Positions 15,488 through 22,210 of a stretch of DNA of 25,731 nucleotides are shown piece by piece. The stretch comes from JAFGKM01 sp964403465 (lineage in GTDB: Bacteria; Ratteibacteria; UBA8468; B48-G9; JAFGKM01). The translations under genes were made by a program, and so were the position numbers. Under the pieces are notes generated by a model. That model saw only the letters and a program-made list of their open reading frames with translations. It made no database searches and was not told the origin of the DNA. Location: NCBI GenBank assembly GCA_964403465.1, contig CAYOFY010000015.1:1-25731 (forward strand), in the 5' to 3' direction. The first letter of the stretch is position 1; every line of letters starts with the position of its first letter.

Positions 15488-16242
15488 CTTATCTCCCGGG
15501 TGTCAAATACAGGCCCTTCCCTGCAGATTCTCTTGTATTCCCATCCGTTTCCGACCCATATCTTCGTGACGCAGCCGTAGCATATTCCTGTCCCGCAGGC
15601 CATCCTGTTTTCAAGCGATACGAAGGCCGGGATATCCATGGCATTGGAAATAGCGGCTATCTTTTTCAGCAGCCCCGCAGGTCCTCCGCCATATATCACA
15701 TCCAACTTTTCAGATTTCCTGATAAAGTCCTTAAGAATTCCATCAAGAAGCCCGCTGCGGCCGTAACTGCCGTCCTCGGTAGAGAAAAGGGATTCAATGC
15801 CGCATGGTAATACCCTGAATGCAATATCTTTCCTGCTTTTTGCCCCGCATAGAAACGTGATGTTTGCGTCCTTGCCCGACAGCCGGTCGGACAGAAAGAG
15901 GAGAGGGGCAATTCCTGTTCCTCCTCCAGCGAGGCAGATGTTTTTCCAGTCCGCATTCAAAGGGTAGCCGTTGCCGAGAGGTCCTATGACGCTCAGAGAA
16001 TCGCCTTTCTTTTTCCGGCTCAGGATTTCGGTGCCCTCTCCGATGACCTTGTAAAGAATCCCTATCCTGTTATTTTTGCATTTTGCAATGGAAAAAGGCC
16101 TCCTCAGGAAGAGGTTGTCTATCTTTACGTGCATGAACTGTCCGGGGAGTGCAGGTGGGGTGAAAGAACCTTCAAATTCCATCCAGTACAGGGAATTTGC
16201 GACTATGAAGTTCTGGTACACACTTAAATTTTTTGCCTCCAT
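15478..16242 (-). CDS. pyrK: Dihydroorotate dehydrogenase electron-transfer subunit
   Basis: FAD/[2Fe-2S] partner of PyrD that links orotate formation to NAD+. The 254 residues show the ferredoxin-reductase fold: RRPFSIA at 47-53 for FAD, the NAD-binding block LAGGGTGIAPLLFL at 104-117, GGGPAGLL at 185-192, and the C-terminal [2Fe-2S] ligands C216, C221, C224 and C240 (MACGTGICYGC and RICREGP). It is the first gene of the minus-strand string that ends with cmk. Its ATG is followed within the codons themselves by GGAGG, so no separate Shine-Dalgarno sequence stands upstream; the start is chosen by family length and promoter position. Confidence 0.96.
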   Translation of the reverse strand: MEAKNLSVYQNFIVANSLYWMEFEGSFTPPALPGQFMHVKIDNLFLRRPFSIAKCKNNRIGILYKVIGEGTEILSRKKKGDSLSVIGPLGNGYPLNADWKNICLAGGGTGIAPLLFLSDRLSGKDANITFLCGAKSRKDIAFRVLPCGIESLFSTEDGSYGRSGLLDGILKDFIRKSEKLDVIYGGGPAGLLKKIAAISNAMDIPAFVSLENRMACGTGICYGCVTKIWVGNGWEYKRICREGPVFDTREIRWD

Positions 16243-16275
16243 CGCTCTTATATACTATCATATCCGGACCATTAT
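16243..16275 (-). promoter_or_regulatory. Possible promoter of the pyrK-cmk gene string
   Basis: The 75-base divergent gap between pyrK and the Gfo/Idh/MocA gene reads, on the minus strand, TATGATAGTATAT shortly before the pyrK ATG, a clear -10-like region. The best -35 candidate (TTTCAA, 17 bases before TAGTAT) is weak. The 5' leader would be very short. No attenuator or PyrR-type structure fits in so little space, so pyrimidine control of this unit, if any, is not by leader attenuation. Confidence 0.3.
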
Positions 16276-16317
16276 TGAAAGACTTCCAGGTGTGTAATTT
16301 TACCCGAGGAGGATTGA

Positions 16318-17289
16318 ATGATGAAAGTGAAAATCGGGTTTATCGGGTGCGGCGGAATATCGGCAGCGCACATGATTGCGCTCAGGAAAATCAAGGGAGT
16401 TGAATTTGCCGCGATGTGCGATATTGATGTCAGAAAGGCGGAAAAATCTTCCGCAACCTACGGGGGCAGGGTCTATACTGATTTCCGGAAGATGATAGAC
16501 GGAACGAAGATTGACGCCTGTTTCATATGCACTCCTCCTTTTGCCCACAGCGGACAGGAAGAGTTGTGCATAGAGCACGGGATACCCTTCTTCGTTGAAA
16601 AGCCCATCCATCTTCAACTGAAGCCGGCTCAGGAGATAGCGGAGAAGGTGAGAAAAGCCAATCTAATAACCTCGGTCGGGTATGTTCTGAGATACTTTGA
16701 CGTCGTTGATGCGGCGAAAGGCGTGATAGCGAAAAACAGGATTTCCTTTGCCACGGGCAGATACTACGGCGGCGTTCCCGGGGACGGGAAAGGGTGGTAC
16801 AGCAGGAAATCCCGCTCCGGCGGACAGCTGGTTGAACAGGCAACGCACATCGTTGACATGATGAGATATTTTCTGGGAGACGCTGAAGAGGTTTTCGCAT
16901 ACAAGACGGAAGGGATAAACAGCAAAATATACAGGGACTACGACGTTGAGGATACCTCAACGCTTCTCCTGAAATTCAAGAACGGGTGCGTGGGCAATCT
17001 CACATGCACATGGTTATGGAACGGGTTTGAAAGCGGTCTGGAGGTGGTGGGAAAGGGCGTGATCATTACCTATGCGCGCAATACGCTCACCGTGGATAAC
17101 TTCAGAAAAAAAACCACGCACGTTTCCAGCGTTGACCCGATGCTGGAGGAAGACAGGGCTTTCATTAAGGCCGTGATGCGCAAGGACCCGACTTTCATCA
17201 GGTCAGATTACGGAGATGCGGTGAAAACCCTTGCCATTTCCCTCAAGGCTCACGAATCAATGCGCACCTGCAAACCCGTCAGGATTTAG
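16318..17289 (+). CDS. Gfo/Idh/MocA-family NAD(P)-dependent oxidoreductase
   Basis: Probable sugar or polyol dehydrogenase, 323 residues. The N-terminal Rossmann domain has the dinucleotide motif GFIGCGGISAAH (7-18), an acidic residue after strand two (CDID, 34-37), the CTPPFAHS block, and the family's EKP motif at 94-96 with the catalytic-region lysine. The C-terminal alpha/beta domain contains GGQLVEQATHIVD (168-180), equivalent to the GGG..D.G.H..D motif, with H177 as likely active-site histidine. A strong GAGGAGG (16306-16312) precedes two adjacent ATGs at 16318 and 16321; the second has the better spacing. The substrate cannot be deduced. The closest sugar-related genes are the isomerase and propeller some 8 kb to the left. 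Confidence 0.9.
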   Translation: MMKVKIGFIGCGGISAAHMIALRKIKGVEFAAMCDIDVRKAEKSSATYGGRVYTDFRKMIDGTKIDACFICTPPFAHSGQEELCIEHGIPFFVEKPIHLQLKPAQEIAEKVRKANLITSVGYVLRYFDVVDAAKGVIAKNRISFATGRYYGGVPGDGKGWYSRKSRSGGQLVEQATHIVDMMRYFLGDAEEVFAYKTEGINSKIYRDYDVEDTSTLLLKFKNGCVGNLTCTWLWNGFESGLEVVGKGVIITYARNTLTVDNFRKKTTHVSSVDPMLEEDRAFIKAVMRKDPTFIRSDYGDAVKTLAISLKAHESMRTCKPVRI

Positions 17290-17300
17290 GTCAGAATAGA

Positions 17301-17319
17301 TGCCCCGATTTACGGGGTA
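17301..17319 (+). repeat. Short hairpin after the oxidoreductase gene
   Basis: CCCCG (17303-17307) pairs with CGGGG (17313-17317) around ATTTA, with a G-T and a T-A pair extending the stem. TGCCCC (17301-17306) could alternatively pair with GGGGCA (17343-17348). There is no U-run after the stem, so it is a weak terminator candidate at best. It could also be a small intergenic repeat. Confidence 0.4.
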
Positions 17320-17337
17320 TTAAAGTCTCTCCAATAC

Positions 17338-17366
17338 TTGAAGGGGCAATTGCATTGAGGTATAAC
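17338..17366 (+). promoter_or_regulatory. Candidate promoter directly abutting plsY
   Basis: TTGAAG (17338-17343) and TATAAC (17361-17366) are spaced by 17 bases. The predicted transcription start, about 7 bases after the -10 box, falls at the plsY start codon (GTG 17371 or ATG 17374), so the transcript would be leaderless or nearly so. The only Shine-Dalgarno-like sequence, TGAGG (17356-17360), lies inside the promoter spacer and would serve only transcripts reading in from upstream. Confidence 0.4.
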
Positions 17367-17370
17367 AGTT

Positions 17371-17976
17371 GTGATGGGCAGGGTGATTGCAGGCATGGTG
17401 GCCGGATATATTCTGGGGAGCATCTCGTTCGCATACCTTTTCACGCTTTTCCTTACGGGCAGGGACATCAGGGAGATAGGTACAAGGAATCCCGGCGCGG
17501 CTAACGTTGCGAGAAACGTGGGCGAAAAATGGGGTGTGCTCGTGTGGATTGCGGATACCATCAAGGGTATGATACCCATGGTTTTTGCCAGAAACCTCGG
17601 CATCACGAACCTGATAGCACTCACGGTCATCGGGCTGTCTGCAGTTTTCGGCCACTGCTATCCAATATTCATGCATTTTAAGGGGGGCAGGGGCGCCGCG
17701 ACGACTGGAGGCATAGTGTTGTTCCTTATGCCGATTCTTTTCCCTGTTGTCATGGCATTGTGGTTCATCGCACAGAAGATAAACCCGCGTTCTCCCAAGG
17801 TTTTGTTTCTCTGCACCGCTTTCTATTTTCTGTGCCTTTTCCTTGCATACGGTCTCAGGGTCAATACTGCGGTATTTGTGCAGACAGCGGCATCAACCAT
17901 TATTCTCATCGCATCGGCTTTTCTGATAAACCCGGAATTGATTAAAGAGTTGAAATCAGGCGGACATAAAAAATGA
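17371..17976 (+). CDS. plsY: Acyl-phosphate:glycerol-3-phosphate acyltransferase
   Basis: Inner-membrane enzyme that makes lysophosphatidate from acyl-phosphate and glycerol-3-phosphate, the first step of phospholipid synthesis. The 201-residue protein has the expected several membrane segments and all three PlsY loop motifs: GSISFAYLF (16-24), GTRNPGAANVAR (37-48) and FKGGRGAATTGG (103-114, the phosphate-binding glycine-rich loop). The frame opens with GTG at 17371 and ATG at 17374; either could be used. The stop overlaps the next gene as ATGA, so the two lipid enzymes are coupled. Confidence 0.95.
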   Translation: MMGRVIAGMVAGYILGSISFAYLFTLFLTGRDIREIGTRNPGAANVARNVGEKWGVLVWIADTIKGMIPMVFARNLGITNLIALTVIGLSAVFGHCYPIFMHFKGGRGAATTGGIVLFLMPILFPVVMALWFIAQKINPRSPKVLFLCTAFYFLCLFLAYGLRVNTAVFVQTAASTIILIASAFLINPELIKELKSGGHKK

Positions 17977-18545
17977 TTATGTGGAAAAGGAAGGTTTACA
18001 GGATAGTGATGGGCTCCATCTTTCCCGTTGCATACCTGGTAACCGGAAGGCCGCACGTACCCCTGATGATTGCCTCATTTTTTCTTGCCCTCCTGCTTGC
18101 CCTTGAGTATGAAAGATGGAGGAACCCGAAGGTCTGGGAGTATCTTCTCGGCAAGGCGAGCGGCATATTCAAGAGAAAACCGGGAAGGTTAACGGGTGAT
18201 ACGTATTTCATCATTGCCGTGTTTTTCCTCCTCTTTTTCCCCAGGAGCATCTCGGTTGCGGCGCTTCTTTTCCTTGTCTTCGGCGATGCCGGAAGCGGGC
18301 TGGTGGGTACGAGGTTCGGCAGGACCAGGATATTTCCAGGCAAGACGCTGGAGGGGTTTGGAGGCGGACTGCTGTTCAACCTGATTGCGGCCCTGATTGT
18401 CTTTCCCTTGCTGGATGTCCGTTTCTGCCTGCTGGCTGCAGGAGCGTTAACCGCCTCAGTCGTGGAGATGCTCCCGTTGAAGATTGACGATAACCTTACG
18501 GTGGGGTTTTCTTCCGCTGCGGTGATGCTGCTGCTTTCAATTTAG
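17973..18545 (+). CDS. SEC59/DGK1/VTE5-type CTP-dependent lipid kinase homologue
   Basis: A 190-residue protein with about six hydrophobic segments. It carries the signature shared by dolichol kinase, CTP-diacylglycerol kinase and phytol kinase, which are distant relatives of CdsA: FGDAGSGLVGTRFG (103-116), GKTLEGFGGG (123-132) and EMLPLKIDDNLTV (165-177). The family phosphorylates a lipid alcohol (polyprenol, diacylglycerol, phytol or farnesol) using CTP. Here it is coupled to plsY by an ATGA overlap, which favours diacylglycerol or polyprenol as substrate, but that is inference. The short length, lacking the extra N-terminal helices of eukaryotic enzymes, is normal for bacterial members. 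Phosphatidate cytidylyltransferase is a less likely alternative because the CdsA signature is not seen. Confidence 0.8.
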   Translation: MIMWKRKVYRIVMGSIFPVAYLVTGRPHVPLMIASFFLALLLALEYERWRNPKVWEYLLGKASGIFKRKPGRLTGDTYFIIAVFFLLFFPRSISVAALLFLVFGDAGSGLVGTRFGRTRIFPGKTLEGFGGGLLFNLIAALIVFPLLDVRFCLLAAGALTASVVEMLPLKIDDNLTVGFSSAAVMLLLSI

Positions 18546-18546
18546 G

Positions 18547-19458
18547 TCAGCGGAATCTCCTGTGCATCCAGGAGAACCACTGCTCGGGACATTCCCTTAC
18601 GTGGTGTTCAACCCTTTTCATGAAAAGAGCCGTGTTTGCCCTTATATCCTCCGACGGGTTATCCGTTCTTTGCAGGGGATACGGACCCTCAATGATTACC
18701 TTCTGCTTGCCGTTAGCCATCCGGCAGGTGAAGAGCCCGACCGCCGGGCAGTTGTATTTCCTCGCGAACATGGCGGCCCCTGCGGGCGAGAGCACCTTCC
18801 TGCCAAAGAACTCAACCTCCACCCCGTTTCCAGCGTGCTGGTCAACGTAGAAACAGAGAATTCCCTTGCCGGCAATCCACGCCTGCGCTTCCCTTATGGC
18901 CCTGCCCCTGTCCGTGAGGTATATCAGGGGAACGCTGACGCTGCTGAAGAGTTTCCTGAAAAACCTTGCGAGATAGAGACCTGAAGGAGGTCTTGAGAAG
19001 TAATTGGCAGGGAAGCCCTTCTTTATCAGCACCGCCTGGAATCTCGGGAAATTGCCCATGTGGGAAGATACGCCCACGACACCCCTGTTCTGCTTCATAG
19101 CCGCGCGAAGGTTCTCTTCGCCTTCAATGACGCTCATTTCAAGGAGCCGTTCCACCGTAATCTTTGATATCTGCACGGTCTCGCAGAAGTTGAGCACCAT
19201 TGAAACGAAAAGGTTCACGCAGATTCCCCTTTTCCTGCATTGGTCCATGGTCTGCCCGTAGGCGATATCAAGGTTTTTCAGCACAAGGCGCCTTGAACTT
19301 CCCATGACGCAAAAGGCCACCAGTCCGGCAATCCTGCTGATGGCGGGATACATGACGCAGGGCAGGAGCTTGACCACATAAAAAAAGATAACGAAGATGA
19401 TGAACGTCAGAAGATGCAGAAAACCTTTCTTTCTCTTTTTCCATCTCTTGATGCCCAT
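18547..19458 (-). CDS. LpxL/HtrB-like lysophospholipid acyltransferase
   Basis: Probable lipid A (or other glycolipid) acyltransferase at the inner membrane, 303 residues. There is one N-terminal membrane anchor (about 14-50) after a very basic start. The acyltransferase core has SSHMGNF at 131-137, RPPSG (156-160), DQHAGNGVEVEFFGR (206-220) and the LpxL-type C-terminus PEQWFSWMHRRFR (291-303). In the HX4(D/E) catalytic motif the histidine is H133, but the acidic position is P138, so the usual charge-relay residue is missing. I recall HxGNFP versions in other lysophospholipid acyltransferase-like proteins, so this may be a subfamily rather than a dead enzyme. The 3' end faces the SEC59-like gene, one base apart. 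The AGGCGG near the start codon is a usable Shine-Dalgarno sequence. Confidence 0.85.
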   Translation of the reverse strand: MGIKRWKKRKKGFLHLLTFIIFVIFFYVVKLLPCVMYPAISRIAGLVAFCVMGSSRRLVLKNLDIAYGQTMDQCRKRGICVNLFVSMVLNFCETVQISKITVERLLEMSVIEGEENLRAAMKQNRGVVGVSSHMGNFPRFQAVLIKKGFPANYFSRPPSGLYLARFFRKLFSSVSVPLIYLTDRGRAIREAQAWIAGKGILCFYVDQHAGNGVEVEFFGRKVLSPAGAAMFARKYNCPAVGLFTCRMANGKQKVIIEGPYPLQRTDNPSEDIRANTALFMKRVEHHVRECPEQWFSWMHRRFR

Positions 19459-19564
19459 GGTCCGCCTTTCTTTATTTATTGCTTCACATTTATTATAATA
19501 TGAATGGCGGGTTTTAGAAACCTCTGTGTTTTTGTGCCATGCTTTCTACGGCAAACAATATACC
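19459..19564. promoter_or_regulatory. Divergent control region between the acyltransferase and addB
   Basis: This 106-base gap is A/T-rich in the middle and contains the perfect palindrome TATTATAATA (19491-19500). It provides a TATAAT box on both strands (plus 19494-19499, minus 19497-19492). No good -35 box is found at standard spacing on either strand. It may act as a shared bidirectional promoter. Confidence 0.35.
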
Positions 19565-22210
19565 ATGAAAAGATTGCTCATTTTCCCCTTCAACCGCAGG
19601 AATAAGACCGAAACGCTTCTTTCGGAATGTCTCGGCGGCGGTCCGGGCGAAACGTTGTACATCGCCCCCCATATGAGCAAGGTGAAGGATTTCAAGATGC
19701 GTTACCACAGGATGGGGAAGGGAAGTGCCCTCCTGCCCGCGACACACACGATAAAGACGCTGGCCCTCAAGATACTGGATAACCACTGCGAAGAAAGGAT
19801 TATCTCCGAGGTGGAAAAATACGTGGCCATCCTGGGGATACTGAAAAGGAGAAAAACGGATGAGTCCAGCCATGCACTTCCCGGAATGGCGCTTGCCGTG
19901 TCCCATTTCATAAAGGACTTCAAGATATCTTCCGCAGGCCCGATATCGCTTGAGAAGGCAAGGAAGGAGATGAAGGATTACGGGTGGAAGTTTGAGCATA
20001 ACATCTCCCTTCTGCTCTTTGCCGTTGACGTGATGGAGGAGTATTGCGGGTTCTTGAAGAAGGGAAAACTCCTGGATATGGAGGATATATACAACAGGGC
20101 GGCGCAGCATGCAGGCGAATTGAAATACGGGCAGGTTCTTTTTGACGGATTTTGCGAGATACCTCCGTACCAGAGAGGATTCATAGAAAGCATGCTGGAG
20201 CAGGCGCCTGAGGCGACCTTTTCGTTCTGCCACGATGAGAAGGTCTCTATTGATGTGAGGGAACTCGTTCTTGAAAAGGCGCTTTCCTGGTTGAAGGGAC
20301 TGTGTCCCTGGGAGGAAAAACGGTTCGAGACCGAGGAGAGAACCGTTAATACGGAATGCTACAATTTCGCATCCCAGCCAGAAGAGGTGGCAGGGATGGC
20401 AGGGATAATAGCGAACCACATCGCTGCCGGTAACGGTCGTTCGCTCAATGATGTCATGGCGGTTTTCCCGAGCATGCCCTCGTACAGGCCTGTGGTTGAG
20501 AGGATATTCAGAAGGTATAACCTTCCATGCGAGATTATCCCCGGGTATTCACTCTCGCAGGATTCATCCGTAACCACGCTGCTTGAATTATTCGCTTTCC
20601 ACACTTCGTACGACTGGGAAACCCTCATGAATATTTTCACCAGCCCGCATCTGACAGAAATTGACCTCAGGGAGGCTGAAAGGTTTTCAATTCATTCCAG
20701 GAAGTATTATGCGAGAACCGGGTTCCTGAGAGAGAACTTCTACGGGTTGAGGGGGAGCAACTTCAGAGTTGTAAAGAGCATGCTGGAAAAAATAGGCGGC
20801 AAAGATAAATCCCTGAAGAAATGGGCTGAAGCGATGGAGGAATTGGTGGAACTTTCAGGGTGGACGCCGGGACTGCCGGAGGTCAGGGTCCGTTTCAGAA
20901 ATGTCATGGAGGAGATAAAGAATGCAGCCGTCTTTTCGCAGGATGAGTTTGTGAACATCCTGAACAGAATATTTGGACTTGTTGAGGTGGAGGAAGGCAG
21001 GGGTCGGGGGGTGAAGGTGAGCGGAATCCAGGAGAGCGTTGGTCTTGAGAAGAAACTCTGCGTCATAGGCGGGGCGACCGAAGGGAATATACCCGGCGCT
21101 CCTTCAATTGAAGAGGTTTTCATGCCGGACGGTTTGAAAAAACAGATGGGGCTCACCGACTGCGGACTGAGGGTTGCCAGGGAGCGTCTTGACCTCTATC
21201 GCCTCAAAAACGAGAACGAGAAGGTAGTCTTCACGTATCCCTCAAAGATGCATGGGGAAAACCAGATGAAATCAATCTTCCTTTTCGGGGAGAAAGAATC
21301 CGTCACCGGGAACGAGGTGTTTGTCTCGCGGCCGCGCGAAATCTTCAAAATGGAGTTCTCGGCGGAGAAATTCAGGAAAAACTTTGTGGTTGACGGCAGG
21401 TTGAGAATGAGCGTCACGCAGTTTGAACTTTTCAAAAGATGCGCGTACAGGTTCTATCTGCAAAACGTGGAGAAGACGGAGCCGTATTGCGTGCCTGAGA
21501 TAAACGAGACACCCGACATATGGGGAACAGTTGTACACGAGGTGATGAGGAATATTTTCCAGGATTATAAGCGCAGGGTGATTACGGAGCGGGAAACCGT
21601 GGAACTGAAGAGGGCTTTCAGGGAAGGCGTGCACGCGGGAATCAGGAATCTTCACGATAAGGGCAGCATATCTACCTTCTACGGGAAGGTTCTTTCACTC
21701 CGCTCAGAGGAGGTGTACGGCAGGTTTGATTCAATAATCACCGCTCACCATGGATGCGAATTTGTTGATGCGGAGTGTCCCATGGAGGTGCAATTGCCGC
21801 ACATTCATATCAGGGGGACGATAGACAGGATTGAAAGAACGGCGGAAGGTGGGATAAACATAGTGGATATAAAGACAGGAACTTCTGCCCCGCCTTCCTA
21901 TACGGAAAATGATTTCAACAATGGGAATATGCAGATTCCCCTTTACATGTGGATGTACGGGAGAATATCAGGCATCGGAAGGGAAAAATTGACAGGGAAC
22001 ATATGGCGTTTTGATTTCACGGAGGACACCGACGGCAAGAACGAAAAGTTCTATCCGGGGAATAAGCTGAATTATCTTGAGGGAGTGGAGGATGTTTTGG
22101 AAGAGACGGCCGTCACGCTGCTTGAGAAGGAGATAAACTTCTCCGCTGAACAGGCAGGTGCGTGCTACGGCTGTCCTTTCGGGGGGATGTGTCCTTATGA
22201 AGGGGGTTGA
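19565..22210 (+). CDS. addB: AddB-like PD-(D/E)XK exonuclease subunit with iron-sulfur cluster
   Basis: Likely subunit of an AddAB-type helicase-nuclease that resects double-strand DNA ends for RecA. From ATG 19565 it has 881 residues, shorter than B. subtilis AddB (1166). The N-terminal part is related to an inactive helicase; no Walker A motif is seen (KRLLIFPFNRRNKTET where GxxGxGKT would be). The C-terminal nuclease is intact: SVTQFELFKRCAYRFYL (616-632), H658 in WGTVVHEV, D754 in RGTIDRIE, D768-x-K770 in VDIKTG, and Q790. The Fe-S ligands are C626 and C867, C870, C876 (CYGCPFGGMC). The start at 19565 (MKRLLIFP) is preferred over the ATG at 19526, which would add 13 unrelated residues, though neither has a clear Shine-Dalgarno sequence. 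It overlaps the helicase gene by 14 bases. Confidence 0.85.
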   Translation: MKRLLIFPFNRRNKTETLLSECLGGGPGETLYIAPHMSKVKDFKMRYHRMGKGSALLPATHTIKTLALKILDNHCEERIISEVEKYVAILGILKRRKTDESSHALPGMALAVSHFIKDFKISSAGPISLEKARKEMKDYGWKFEHNISLLLFAVDVMEEYCGFLKKGKLLDMEDIYNRAAQHAGELKYGQVLFDGFCEIPPYQRGFIESMLEQAPEATFSFCHDEKVSIDVRELVLEKALSWLKGLCPWEEKRFETEERTVNTECYNFASQPEEVAGMAGIIANHIAAGNGRSLNDVMAVFPSMPSYRPVVERIFRRYNLPCEIIPGYSLSQDSSVTTLLELFAFHTSYDWETLMNIFTSPHLTEIDLREAERFSIHSRKYYARTGFLRENFYGLRGSNFRVVKSMLEKIGGKDKSLKKWAEAMEELVELSGWTPGLPEVRVRFRNVMEEIKNAAVFSQDEFVNILNRIFGLVEVEEGRGRGVKVSGIQESVGLEKKLCVIGGATEGNIPGAPSIEEVFMPDGLKKQMGLTDCGLRVARERLDLYRLKNENEKVVFTYPSKMHGENQMKSIFLFGEKESVTGNEVFVSRPREIFKMEFSAEKFRKNFVVDGRLRMSVTQFELFKRCAYRFYLQNVEKTEPYCVPEINETPDIWGTVVHEVMRNIFQDYKRRVITERETVELKRAFREGVHAGIRNLHDKGSISTFYGKVLSLRSEEVYGRFDSIITAHHGCEFVDAECPMEVQLPHIHIRGTIDRIERTAEGGINIVDIKTGTSAPPSYTENDFNNGNMQIPLYMWMYGRISGIGREKLTGNIWRFDFTEDTDGKNEKFYPGNKLNYLEGVEDVLEETAVTLLEKEINFSAEQAGACYGCPFGGMCPYEGG

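Noticed and set aside
19526..19564. Earlier ATG for addB, adding 13 residues
   Set aside because: No Shine-Dalgarno sequence and the extra residues do not look like the family; MKRLLIFP at 19565 fits better, though this is not proven.
19514..20419. Minus-strand open frame of 301 codons opposite addB
   Set aside because: Shadow of addB, which has clear nuclease motifs in the plus frame; no family features in the minus frame.
22158..22196. Earlier ATG for addA, adding 13 residues
   Set aside because: It would deepen the overlap with the addB Fe-S cysteine region. ATG 22197 has GGGGGGA at good spacing and the expected short lead to the Walker A motif.
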